Origin: PALSA-1296 sp038210275
Lineage (GTDB): Bacteria; Bacteroidota; Ignavibacteria; Palsa-1295
Assembly (NCBI GenBank): GCA_038210275.1
Contig: JBBQWV010000007.1
Coordinates: 62,001-126,000 of the forward strand
Direction of reading: 5' to 3'
Length of the DNA: 64,000 bases
Part shown: piece after piece, positions 7,171 through 14,859 of the stretch
How the letters are laid out: the number at the start of each line of letters is the position of its first letter
Numbering within the stretch: the stretch's first letter is position 1
The notes under the pieces: model-generated
The model's database searches: none
Told to the model about the DNA's origin: nothing
The model's input: the letters and a program-made list of their open reading frames with translations, nothing else
Position numbers and translations under genes: made by a program

Positions 7171-9162
7171 TTAGTGCGAATCCAAACTAAAATTAATAGA
7201 TTGCGTGTACCAAACTTGTACAGCTTTTTTGCCTTGTGTTGCAGGAGTGAAGCGAGTCTTCATTACTGCATCAATTACCGGCTGTTTAAATGCTTCATTA
7301 TCGGCTTTTTCAATCATTACCTTAATGACTTTACCATCTTTGCCGATGAGCGCAGAATATGTAACCTTTCCTTCGATCCCTGCTTTCTTAGCAGATTCAG
7401 GGTAAATGACTACTGCTTGCACATCCGTTAACGGCTTTGGTTCTTTTGTCATGTACTCCATATCGCCTGACGATTTCGTCATCCGATCAGATTTTTTATG
7501 CCACTCAACTTCCGTCAGTGGAGGTGGAGCCGCCATGGGTGCAGGTGTCATCATTGAATCGCTTGGATACGCCGCTGGTGGTGGGCACGGTGGTTCTTTG
7601 GCCACAGCAAGAATTGCATCTATAGATTTATCAATGCCGTCGTAGTATTTATCTTCTTTAAGAGATGGCGTAAGAATATTATCATAGATCGCAGCGGTCC
7701 TGCTGTCGGTCAGATTATAATTGTACCCTGTCGTAATAAAACCGTTACGATCTCCCTTGGAAAGGAATAGCACCGTAGTTTTTCCGTAGGATTTTGTGCG
7801 CCTGCTGTTCCAAGATTGAATGCTTTCTGCAACATCCTGAGAGACGGTGTTAGCTTTGCTCGTTGTCTTGTTATAATATTCGAACGGTGGTTTCGCTTTT
7901 ATACCGGAAAGCGATGAGACGATAACTACGCTGATATGCAGCCCATCTGATTTTTCAATGTTCTGAATTTTTTGCGTTAATTTCTCGGATTGCTCTTTGG
8001 AAAGCGAATTTGTTTCGTCATAGACTGCGGATTTGAACTCCGATAACATCCGCAATTTTTGTGCACCGGTTGAATCCTGAGACATCGTCATGATCTCTTC
8101 TTCTGTTGCCTTTTTTGCCTGAGCTTCGCGCTTAATCTTCATTGCGCGTAATACAGGAACGGCTTCTTCTATTTTTGATCCGGCTGATAGGACTGCAGTC
8201 TTGAGATCATTATCTTTATCCTTCTCCAATTTTTCAGCCTTCTCTAATTTTTCCAACAGTGATGCGACTCCGAGTGGATTATATCCGTGAGCGATAAAAA
8301 GATCATTCACAATGCGCTGAATACTATTGAGACCGGGCGCAATTAATGAAAAAACTGCCCCTTCACGCAAACTTGTATCTACTTCCACTGTCGAAAGAGC
8401 AGCAGCCATTCTGTCACCAAAGGAATTAATAATTCCCATCAGTTCATCCTTTGGCATTGAAACAGGATCTTTTAACTTCGCAAATTCCGCTGTGCGTGAT
8501 GGATTATAAAAGGTCAAGGAAACATTTCTGAACTCATTGAATAATCCGTACCCTAAATTGAACCCGTGTGATTTATTGGAGGCACTCTTTGCCGAAGGAC
8601 TTGTTGCTATTTCAAGTTCTTTTAATTTTTGTGCCTGAGTTTTATTTTTTTCTTTTTCGTATTCTTTCGCTTGTTTTGCGTATTGTTTTAATAATTGCGC
8701 CTGAGTTTTCCCTTTATTCTGACCATAATAGTTGACATCTTTTTTCACTTGATTCTGCGCAAGACTGATCTGTGCTTCGCCGTTATCTTTGAGAAGAAAG
8801 CTCATAGCCACAATCTGATGATTTATCTTATCGATCTCCAAAAACATTCTGCCTTTGGACTTCGCCGAGTCAAAGACGACTTTCAGAAGCGGAATCGTAT
8901 CGAATATATCCGATAGTCCATCGCTCATGATTGGCTGCGCGATCTGATTCGCGCTGCCTTCGGGCATCGGATTTACAATTGCTTGCTGCAAACTCATCGG
9001 CAATCCCGTTGCGGGACGGCTCAGGATGATCTTATCCGATGTGATCGTAATATGGATCTTCGAACCCATTAGTGCAGGACTCCAGGTATTATAAATGCTC
9101 GGCGTCTGCGCCGAAGCAAATGCAGGAAAAATAGCGACAAGAAGAAGAATGAAATACTTCAT
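7171..9162 (-). CDS. TPM (TLP18.3/Psb32/MOLO-1) domain protein with C-terminal TonB_C domain
   Basis: A 663-residue exported protein with signal peptide MKYFILLLVAIFPAFASAQ. Residues 20-300 match the N-terminal half of the frameshifted paralogue at 4823-6105 (TPSIYNTW, RTAEFAKLKDPVSMPK, AHGYNPLG). Residues 310-370 are Lys/Glu-rich and helical. A TPM domain follows at about 376-522 (VYDETNSLSKEQSEKLTQKI ... GLHISVVIVSSL ... TTVLFLSKGDRNGFITTGYN), then a Pro/Met-rich linker and a TonB_C domain at about 586-660 (YPESAKKAGIEGKVTYSALI). It is the first gene of the minus-strand cluster. TPM proteins are linked to protein repair or phosphatase-like activity in several lineages; here the function is unknown. 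Periplasmic location is inferred. Confidence 0.85.
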   Translation of the reverse strand: MKYFILLLVAIFPAFASAQTPSIYNTWSPALMGSKIHITITSDKIILSRPATGLPMSLQQAIVNPMPEGSANQIAQPIMSDGLSDIFDTIPLLKVVFDSAKSKGRMFLEIDKINHQIVAMSFLLKDNGEAQISLAQNQVKKDVNYYGQNKGKTQAQLLKQYAKQAKEYEKEKNKTQAQKLKELEIATSPSAKSASNKSHGFNLGYGLFNEFRNVSLTFYNPSRTAEFAKLKDPVSMPKDELMGIINSFGDRMAAALSTVEVDTSLREGAVFSLIAPGLNSIQRIVNDLFIAHGYNPLGVASLLEKLEKAEKLEKDKDNDLKTAVLSAGSKIEEAVPVLRAMKIKREAQAKKATEEEIMTMSQDSTGAQKLRMLSEFKSAVYDETNSLSKEQSEKLTQKIQNIEKSDGLHISVVIVSSLSGIKAKPPFEYYNKTTSKANTVSQDVAESIQSWNSRRTKSYGKTTVLFLSKGDRNGFITTGYNYNLTDSRTAAIYDNILTPSLKEDKYYDGIDKSIDAILAVAKEPPCPPPAAYPSDSMMTPAPMAAPPPLTEVEWHKKSDRMTKSSGDMEYMTKEPKPLTDVQAVVIYPESAKKAGIEGKVTYSALIGKDGKVIKVMIEKADNEAFKQPVIDAVMKTRFTPATQGKKAVQVWYTQSINFSLDSH

Positions 9163-9251
9163 AATGATATGTGAAATAAAAAGACTATTAACTAACGTAA
9201 ATCATGAAAATTAGTTGCATAACTCGCTCTGGATTCATAAAGAATTCGACT

Positions 9252-9572
9252 TCAATTCCTCTTAAAATGCATCGGCATGAACCGTGCCTGAAAGGGCTTC
9301 TCGACTCGCTTTTCACTAAAGAGGTCTTCTAATACTTTCCGTGCCTCACTATATCCTCCGGCAACAAAATGAACATCGGGCATGAGTTCGACGAACGAGC
9401 AATACGTACATCCCTTAAATCCCTGATCTTCAAGTAATGCCATCGTGCCATCGCGTTTGCATTTCGGGCATGGCTCGGCGATACGCCTGATCCATCCAAG
9501 CTGGCGATCGAAAAAATCCCGGCTCGTATCAAGCTGCGTTTTATTACGTTTATTAAACCTTGGTGGCTGCAT
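9252..9572 (-). CDS. Small zinc-ribbon-like protein
   Basis: A 106-residue soluble protein with two CxxC pairs, CPKC and CTYC, about 20 residues apart, which suggests a structural zinc ribbon. The rest has no motif I recognise. It starts 10 bp downstream of the ATG in a minus-strand TATATT-N12-ATGAGCACC element, so its promoter is probably that element and its leader is very short. It is separate from the TonB cluster, which begins 90 bp further on. Confidence 0.6.
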   Translation of the reverse strand: MQPPRFNKRNKTQLDTSRDFFDRQLGWIRRIAEPCPKCKRDGTMALLEDQGFKGCTYCSFVELMPDVHFVAGGYSEARKVLEDLFSEKRVEKPFQARFMPMHFKRN

Positions 9573-9573
9573 A

Positions 9574-9600
9574 GGTGCTCATTGTTTGAGGAGTAATATA
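9574..9600 (-). promoter_or_regulatory. Minus-strand TATATT-N12-ATGAGCACC element
   Basis: Read on the minus strand, TATATT (9600-9595) is followed after exactly 12 bp by ATGAGCACC (9582-9574), then by the start codon at 9572. The spacing is identical to the three plus-strand copies. Confidence 0.5.
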
Positions 9601-9677
9601 ATACGAAAGCTTAAACTTCACAGCATAAAGCTTAAATCGGAGAAGAGGGAATAGTGATGTCACCACTTGGAGTGTTG

Positions 9678-9685
9678 TATCTTTG
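9678..9685 (+). promoter_or_regulatory. Bacteroidota-type -7 box TATCTTTG
   Basis: TATCTTTG matches the TAnnTTTG -7 consensus and ends 3 bp before the ATG at 9689, implying an essentially leaderless transcript. The -33 TTTG box is not clear. Confidence 0.45.
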
Positions 9686-9688
9686 CAC

Positions 9689-10189
9689 ATGCAAGAACAA
9701 TTCACCTACACCAAAAACGACGTGAAGCAGATGAGGATGATCATCATTGCTGTATGTTGCTTTATAACTTTTCTATGCATTGTCGCGATCGCCATGGGTT
9801 CGGCTCACGAGTCTTCAGCAGTTATACATAACGCTGAAACAAGTGAGATGGCATTCCGCATCATTCATGCAGTGGTCTTTCTTTTTGCAATTTTTGCTTC
9901 AAAATTCATTGGAGATAAGATCCTTTCCGGCAAGATACAAAACCAGGGAGCTATTGCGCAGACACCCTTCATGCGATACCGCACTTCCATTATCGTTCGT
10001 CTTGCACTGCTCGATGGCGCAACGCTTTTCGGAGCCGTCATCTTCATGCAAGCATCCCTTTCCGGTGCTAGTGATACAACATACTATCTGCATTTACTTC
10101 CGCTACTCATTTTGCTGCTATCAGCAAAATCATTTTACCCGACGGATTTCAAACTCGCAGAACTTGCGCGCGCTTTTAATACGGACTGA
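9689..10189 (+). CDS. Four-helix integral membrane protein of unknown function
   Basis: A 166-residue protein with about four hydrophobic segments (MIIIAVCCFITFLCIVAIAM, AFRIIHAVVFLFAIFA, LALLDGATLFGAVIFM, LHLLPLLILLLSA). I prefer the ATG at 9689 over an upstream TTG because a TATCTTTG promoter box sits directly before it. The C-terminus reads KLAELARAFNTD. The DNA for exactly this end recurs as isolated fragments at 10777-10817 and 12403-12443. No family recognised. Confidence 0.65.
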   Translation: MQEQFTYTKNDVKQMRMIIIAVCCFITFLCIVAIAMGSAHESSAVIHNAETSEMAFRIIHAVVFLFAIFASKFIGDKILSGKIQNQGAIAQTPFMRYRTSIIVRLALLDGATLFGAVIFMQASLSGASDTTYYLHLLPLLILLLSAKSFYPTDFKLAELARAFNTD

Positions 10190-10190
10190 G
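10150..10190 (+). repeat. 41-bp coding-derived repeat, copy 1 (in gene)
   Basis: This is the 3' end of the membrane-protein gene, encoding KLAELARAFNTD and stop. It is the parental-looking copy of a three-member set that brackets the following accessory genes. Confidence 0.7.
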
Positions 10191-10201
10191 GGTACAATAT
10201 A

Positions 10202-10516
10202 TTACATGCGCCCTTCTTCTTTGCCAAACAGTGCTTCGAGATCACGAGCCATGTGGATCACTCCGTGGATAACGATCCGGTTCTCTTCTATCTTATAAAT
10301 GAGGCGGTACTGTTTTACAAATATTTCGCGGATAGAAGTATCGTGGAGTTCGGGAGTCATTCTGCCTCTGTGAGGAAAAGAGATAAGGGTTTCTGCTTTT
10401 TCTACGATCTCATCGAGAAGCCGGTCTGCATAGAACAAGGAATCAGACCTGATGTAATGATAAATGTCTCGGATATCGTTGATAGCGAAACGAGACCAGA
10501 TTATGGATTTTGCCAT
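10202..10516 (-). CDS. RelE/ParE family toxin
   Basis: A 104-residue protein with the usual ParE/RelE plan: an N-terminal helical hairpin (WSRFAINDIRDIYHYIRSDSLFYADRLLDEIVEKAETL), the FPHRGRMTPE turn, then the REIFVKQYRLIYKIEENRIVIHGVIHMAR sheet. Its start overlaps the antitoxin gene by 16 bp, so the two form an operon with the antitoxin first. ParE-type toxins poison gyrase and RelE-type toxins cleave mRNA; the sequence alone does not decide which. The whole operon lies between two copies of a 41-bp repeat. Confidence 0.85.
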   Translation of the reverse strand: MAKSIIWSRFAINDIRDIYHYIRSDSLFYADRLLDEIVEKAETLISFPHRGRMTPELHDTSIREIFVKQYRLIYKIEENRIVIHGVIHMARDLEALFGKEEGRM

Positions 10517-10689
10517 GCCTTGAATTCCTTCACTGCAGCTTCATGAGCGACGAACTCGCCGCGAGCCACAGCTTCCTGAGACAAATTGATCTTCCTGCGG
10601 ACATAGAGATGATATTCAATATCGTCGATCGTTGCATCCTCAGGAAGTTCGTCTATCAGATTTTTTACTTCTTCTTTTATGGTAAACAT
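10501..10689 (-). CDS. Antitoxin of the ParE-type pair
   Basis: A 62-residue acidic protein (MFTIKEEVKNLIDELPEDATIDDIEYHLYVRRKI...) of the type found upstream of ParE/RelE toxins. Its C-terminal half contains EAVARGEFVAHEAAVKEF, which resembles the toxin-wrapping segment of Phd/RelB-like antitoxins. It precedes and overlaps the toxin gene, as expected for co-translation. Autoregulation by the complex is likely from family knowledge, but I found no clear operator palindrome. Confidence 0.8.
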   Translation of the reverse strand: MFTIKEEVKNLIDELPEDATIDDIEYHLYVRRKINLSQEAVARGEFVAHEAAVKEFKAWQNP

Positions 10690-10776
10690 AATAAGTACTC
10701 CTCGTTAAATAACCAAAGCCTCATCCGAAAGGTTTTCTGACCCCTTCTCCGAATCCATTTACCTTGCGCCGCACGT

Positions 10777-10817
10777 CAAACTCGCAGAAATTGCGCGGGC
10801 TTTTAATACGGATTGAG
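10777..10817 (+). repeat. 41-bp coding-derived repeat, copy 2
   Basis: An intergenic fragment that still reads KLAEIARAFNTD-stop, about 90% identical in DNA to copy 1. It lies just beyond the promoter side of the toxin-antitoxin operon. Confidence 0.7.
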
Positions 10818-10827
10818 GGCTTATCTG

Positions 10828-12003
10828 TTAGCCCCGAATAATTTTCTTTGTAATGACTGAAGTTGCTGTTCGGATCGTTGCAATGTAGGTACCAACAGGA
10901 AATTTGGAAAGATCAAGAGTTATCTCCGATGCATTTGGTTTTGTAATTTCGATAATACTTTCACCCAGAATATTTCGGACGGAAATACTTTGAATATTTT
11001 CATCTGCATTATGAACAGTCGTAATTCCTGCAGTAGGATTTGGAGAAAGAATTATTGCCGGATCTTTATTAGGATCATTAACCGAGCTTGTTGAGAACTC
11101 CGATAGCGGACGCCTCCAGACTCCGTTTGCATCAGTACCTGCTAAAAGAAATGTGCCGTCCACAGCCAAAGTGTTGATCTTCATGGTTGGTAGCCCGGTA
11201 TTTGCGGGTTTCCAGGTATAACCATCTATAGTAAAGAAAACACCATTCGCTTGTGTTGCTGCAAAAACTACGACATCAGAACTTACAATCGAGGTGATGG
11301 TCATACCTTTGGTTGCTGTATTATCAGCAAGCCAACCGACTCCTGCATTTGTCGTAAAATAAATTCCGTCTTCTGTGCCTGCATATTCATAGAATCCCGG
11401 AAAAGCAGCAGTCGTTACGGATTTTGGTAACCCTGGACTGATATCACCCCAGGACGCCCCTTTATCAGCAGAATTATAAAGGCTGCCATCACAAATTCCA
11501 AAAACGCCTGATGCATAAGCGTCGATCATCGTGACGATTCCATAGGTGATGGGTGGAGTATGTTCCTTCCATGTTGATCCGCCATCGCTTGAGTACCAAA
11601 AGGAGCCATCAGTACCTAAATAAAGATCTGTCCCCGATGCTCCGAGAGAAAAAATTGTGACAAAACCTGTGCTTGGTGCAATAAACTTCCATGCACCTCC
11701 GTTCGATGATGAATACACAGCGCCGCGGTCTGTACCGAAATACACATTCGTACCTGATGTTCCAATAGCAACAACTCCGGGATTTGATAATGACTGGTTT
11801 AATGGTATCCACGTATTGCCTTGATTAGTCGTTAAAAAGATACCATCTTTACATCCTGCCAGCAGATTCGTACCTGTAACAGAAAAACAATTGACCGGCT
11901 GAGTTGAAGGTCCGTTCGTCGATACCCATTGAGCATTCCCTGACTTTAGCATTCCAAGTGAAAGACAAATGATCACTGCGATAACTGTGAGTTGGTGTTT
12001 CAT
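10828..12003 (-). CDS. T9SS-sorted beta-propeller protein
   Basis: A 391-residue secreted protein. I place the start at 12003 (MKHQLTVIAVIICLSLG...), because it begins a signal peptide; an upstream ATG would add 26 unsuitable residues. The mature part has seven or so propeller blades with the BNR/HCF136-like pattern (GIFLTTNQGNTW, AVYSSSNGGAW, FWYSSDGGSTW, IYFTTNAGVGW, VFFTIDGYTW). The C-terminus is a T9SS sorting domain (ILSPNPTAGITT ... ILGESI ... FPVGTYIATI). Outside the cell or on the outer surface, binding partner unknown. Similar proteins lie at 42201 and 51355. It occupies the interval between copies 2 and 3 of the 41-bp repeat. Confidence 0.85.
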   Translation of the reverse strand: MKHQLTVIAVIICLSLGMLKSGNAQWVSTNGPSTQPVNCFSVTGTNLLAGCKDGIFLTTNQGNTWIPLNQSLSNPGVVAIGTSGTNVYFGTDRGAVYSSSNGGAWKFIAPSTGFVTIFSLGASGTDLYLGTDGSFWYSSDGGSTWKEHTPPITYGIVTMIDAYASGVFGICDGSLYNSADKGASWGDISPGLPKSVTTAAFPGFYEYAGTEDGIYFTTNAGVGWLADNTATKGMTITSIVSSDVVVFAATQANGVFFTIDGYTWKPANTGLPTMKINTLAVDGTFLLAGTDANGVWRRPLSEFSTSSVNDPNKDPAIILSPNPTAGITTVHNADENIQSISVRNILGESIIEITKPNASEITLDLSKFPVGTYIATIRTATSVITKKIIRG

Positions 12004-12119
12004 AATAATTATTCTCTTTTTATATCTGTACCCCGAATAAATGTCGTGGTGATAACCATTTAGTAAAAATAAAAGGTTCATGTTGATTTTATTGAATTTT
12101 TGTCCATAGAGATAAGATC

Positions 12120-12353
12120 ATGCGTGGCGAAAAGAAGCCGAGCCGCGTTTTTATTTACGAGCCGGACGAGATCGCTTCTATTCGTATGAAACTGGGCGCA
12201 ACCCAGAAGGAATTTGCAGAGATGATACGGGTCAGCGTCGGCACACTACGCAACTGGGAGCAAGGGCATCGCACACCTACCGGTCCGGCAAAAGCGCTCC
12301 TCACTCTCTTTGCCGCAATGCCTAAACAAGCACGAAAGGTGCTGGCGAAGTAG
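12120..12353 (+). CDS. Orphan HigA/NadS-like XRE antitoxin
   Basis: A 77-residue helix-turn-helix protein. MKLGATQKEFAEMIRVSVGTLRNWEQGHRTPTGPAKALL is close to the signature of HigA2/MqsA-type antitoxins that follow a RelE/HigB toxin gene. No toxin ORF lies directly upstream (a minus-strand T9SS gene does) or downstream. It is therefore either an orphan antitoxin or the remnant of a pair. The surrounding 41-bp repeats suggest the module was shuffled. DNA binding is inferred from family. Confidence 0.75.
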   Translation: MRGEKKPSRVFIYEPDEIASIRMKLGATQKEFAEMIRVSVGTLRNWEQGHRTPTGPAKALLTLFAAMPKQARKVLAK

Positions 12354-12673
12354 CTTGCATTTCCGTGCATCCCTATAAGCTTTACGGTTGTTCTGCCGCT
12401 CCCAAACTCGCAGAACTTGCGCAGGCTTTTAATAGGGAGTGAGGCTCGGTTTACTATTCCCTGAAATATTAAAAATTGTTGAGAAGTTCGAGGATATAAT
12501 ATGCAATTCGAAAGTTTAGTATATTGTAGGCAGAGTGTTGTGCACCTATTTAAAACATTAGAACTCAGTCATTTCCGATTTTAAGTAGTTTATTTTATAT
12601 GAGAAAATGTAAAATTCATACTGGTGGACACAAAATGTATTATGTTTGAACTTTCATCTATAAAATTTTTGCC
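12354..12673. other. AT-rich intergenic region with repeat copy 3
   Basis: It holds the third 41-bp repeat (12403-12443). The rest is AT-rich with no open frame I can support. A promoter for the nuclease-like gene at 12674 is probably here (for example TATGTTTG at 12642-12649, a TAnnTTTG match). Confidence 0.4.
12403..12443 (+). repeat. 41-bp coding-derived repeat, copy 3
   Basis: An intergenic fragment that reads KLAELAQAFNRE-stop in the same frame as copies 1 and 2. Confidence 0.65.
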
Positions 12674-13420
12674 ATGGCGCGAGAAAAAACACCCCAACAC
12701 GAGCAAGTAATAAAGGTAATGTCGGATAATGGCGGGTTTGCGACGTTGGGTTATTTATATCAACATGTGGATGTATCACAATGGGGAACAAAGACACCTT
12801 TTAGATCAATAAACCGCATTGTTCAAAATGATAAATTCTTCTTCAGAATTAAGCCTGGTCTTTGGGCTTTAAAGCTGATGCAAGAAGAGGTACTTAAAAA
12901 ATTTTCGATTGAAGAACCTAAAGAAAAGGGGCATGACGAATTTAATCATTCGTATTATCAAGGCCTCCTTGTTGAGGTTGGAAATATTGGTGGCTTTGAA
13001 ACATATATACCGAATCAAGATAAGAACAGACTTTTTTTAGGCAAACGTTTGGGTGAGATGTCATCTCTTGAAAAGATACACCCGTTTAGCTATGAAAAAT
13101 TTATTCACAGATCAAGAACTATTGATGTCATTTGGTTTAATGAGCGTCAGATGCCTGACTCTTTTTTCGAGGTAGAACATTCTACCGATATTTACAACTC
13201 ATTATTAAAATTTTCAGATTTAACAGATTTTTATTCAAGATTTTTTATTGTTGCTGATGAAGCAAGGAAGAGAGAATACATCAGCAAGATTTCGTCAACA
13301 GTGTTTAAGCCAATCCGAGAAAGAACTGTTTTTATGAGCTATGACGATCTCTCTGAGTACCATACAAATACATTCAAAATTATGAAATCACCGCAAAATT
13401 TATTGCTTAGAAAAATTTAA
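12674..13420 (+). CDS. HARE-HTH/winged-helix protein with nuclease-like C-terminal domain
   Basis: A 248-residue cytosolic protein. Residues 1-75 form a winged-helix domain of the HARE-HTH type (HEQVIKVMSDNGGFATLGYLYQHV ... TPFRSINRIVQNDKFFFRIKPGLWAL). The C-terminal half has TIDVIWFNERQMPDSFFEVEHSTDIYNSLLKFSDL, where the D...(E)VE pattern after a hydrophobic strand resembles a PD-(D/E)XK core. The canonical lysine is replaced, so catalysis is uncertain. Such two-domain proteins occur in restriction-type defence loci. It is alone, followed by a convergent small gene. Confidence 0.6.
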   Translation: MAREKTPQHEQVIKVMSDNGGFATLGYLYQHVDVSQWGTKTPFRSINRIVQNDKFFFRIKPGLWALKLMQEEVLKKFSIEEPKEKGHDEFNHSYYQGLLVEVGNIGGFETYIPNQDKNRLFLGKRLGEMSSLEKIHPFSYEKFIHRSRTIDVIWFNERQMPDSFFEVEHSTDIYNSLLKFSDLTDFYSRFFIVADEARKREYISKISSTVFKPIRERTVFMSYDDLSEYHTNTFKIMKSPQNLLLRKI

Positions 13421-13426
13421 GACAAA

Positions 13427-13708
13427 TTATCTAACCTTTTCTAACTCTTCCTTCCAGAACTCTTCAACACTCTCCACATCAAATCTAACCCCAATCATTG
13501 GGTCTGTTGGGAATGACTGTCCGCAACCGCAATCATATTCAAAATAAACGACCTCACCTTTTTTATTTGCAAAAGAGTAATCGAAGGTCATATCATTGTT
13601 CGGATTATTTAATACCTTAACCTTGTCGTTAATCTTATAAGGTGCACCTTCAATATCATAATCTCGACATAGTGGATCTCTCTTTATTATTTTTATTATA
13701 TCTTCCAT
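13427..13708 (-). CDS. Small protein with KOW/nitrile-hydratase-beta-like fold
   Basis: A 93-residue protein. I choose the start MEDIIKIIK at 13708 over an ATG four codons upstream. YKINDKVKVLNNPN ... NKKGEVVYFEYDCGCGQSF ... DPMIGVRFDVESVEEFWKEELEKV resembles the SH3-like barrel of nitrile hydratase beta-type proteins, in which the DPxIxVRF..EEFW..EL end is typical. A CGCG motif could bind metal. It is convergent with the HARE-HTH gene. Function unknown. Confidence 0.5.
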   Translation of the reverse strand: MEDIIKIIKRDPLCRDYDIEGAPYKINDKVKVLNNPNNDMTFDYSFANKKGEVVYFEYDCGCGQSFPTDPMIGVRFDVESVEEFWKEELEKVR

Positions 13709-13903
13709 ACTATTCAACAACAGCGGAGCTGGTTTTGTAAATCCCCTGAATTATCGTGCAACAACTCATCTTCCCCCTTACGAGGTAGAGCAAGAACTTT
13801 ACAAAGACTGATTCCCTTTTTAGAGTTAAATTCTGAGAGTGGGGTTACGAGAATTGATATTGAAACCTTTATTTCTACAGTTTCTGAGATTTCTACGGAC
13901 ACA

Positions 13904-14545
13904 ATGGTGCCTCGTAGATTTAGCTCTGTAGTTTCTTGGCTTGATTCACTTGGTATTATACAAAGAGATGGAGATCGATACTTTCTAGCAAGACAACTAT
14001 TAAATAGAGAAATCAACATTCTTGAATTCAGAGACGTAGAAGAGCCAATAATGCCACGTTCTACTGATCTTCATGAATATGAAATAGTGAAAATGAGAGC
14101 CGACAAGGCAGGAGAAACAATCATATCATACGCAAGAGATGCTTCATCTGACAGAGCAGATAATGCTCATAGGCACCTCGTAAATATGGTGGCATCACGA
14201 ATTAAGCAAGCAGATTCGATTCCCAGACACAACAATTTAATAGATCTTGCAACGAGATATGAAGAATTTGATTTTATTTTTGAAATGAAATCTATTACGA
14301 ATCGGAATGCCAAAGATCAAATTAGGAAAGGTGTTAGCCAACTATATGAGTATCGTTTTTTGCAAAATCTTCCTGATGCCAAGTTGATACTTGTAATTGA
14401 AACACTACCACCCATTGAATTCGAGTGGATGATTGATTATCTTGAGGCAGACCGAAACATCAATGTCGTTTGGGATGGAGATGACAAACTTTACGGTCGA
14501 AAAGCCACGGTTGATAGATTAAGCTTTCTAGGACTTCAGCTGTAG
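13904..14545 (+). CDS. PD-(D/E)XK nuclease-like protein, 5'-truncated
   Basis: From the only ATG (13904) it encodes 213 residues, but the same frame is coding-like well upstream without a start codon. Positions 13770-13903 read RGRARTLQRLIPFLELNSESGVTRI and onward into a winged-helix domain that continues past the ATG (VPRRFSSVVSWLDSLGIIQRDGDRYF). The C-terminal part carries YEEFDFIFEMKSITNRNAKDQIRKGVSQLYEYRF, a convincing D...ExK nuclease core. The true N-terminus is therefore lost near 13710-13750, where the frame runs into the neighbouring minus-strand gene. It is probably a broken restriction- or repair-type nuclease. Confidence 0.6.
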   Translation: MVPRRFSSVVSWLDSLGIIQRDGDRYFLARQLLNREINILEFRDVEEPIMPRSTDLHEYEIVKMRADKAGETIISYARDASSDRADNAHRHLVNMVASRIKQADSIPRHNNLIDLATRYEEFDFIFEMKSITNRNAKDQIRKGVSQLYEYRFLQNLPDAKLILVIETLPPIEFEWMIDYLEADRNINVVWDGDDKLYGRKATVDRLSFLGLQL

Positions 14546-14596
14546 GCCTTCGTTCCATGAATAATTATCCATCAGAAAGGCACCTATTTTTTTTGG

Positions 14597-14830
14597 ATGA
14601 GCACCCCTCCACGGCTAGTCAAAGACTTGACAAAGGGGATTTTATTTTGTATATCTGTAAGTCAGTCATTAGTCATTAGCCGTTAGTCTTTAGCAGAGGG
14701 GAAATGAGGAAAGAGGGAATTACAATGAATTTGAGTAGAGTCGGCTAAAGCCGGCCCTACTATTTTTGAAGGAAAAAATTGCCTGTGTGCAGAGCGATGT
14801 TGATGAATTATAAGGAGTTACAGGGCAACT
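14597..14830. repeat. Composite intergenic repeat, partial copy
   Basis: It contains GATGAGCACCCC at 14596-14607, a promoter-like TTGACA-N17-TATATC (14627-14655), a GACTAATGACT-type run in inverted orientation relative to the other copies, a GGCTAAAGCC hairpin near 14734, and one TGTGCAGAGCGATGTTGATG unit (14786-14826). No gene is seen between 14546 and 14859. Confidence 0.6.
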
Positions 14831-14859
14831 ACGAGGGAATGTAGAATTCAGAATGGAGG

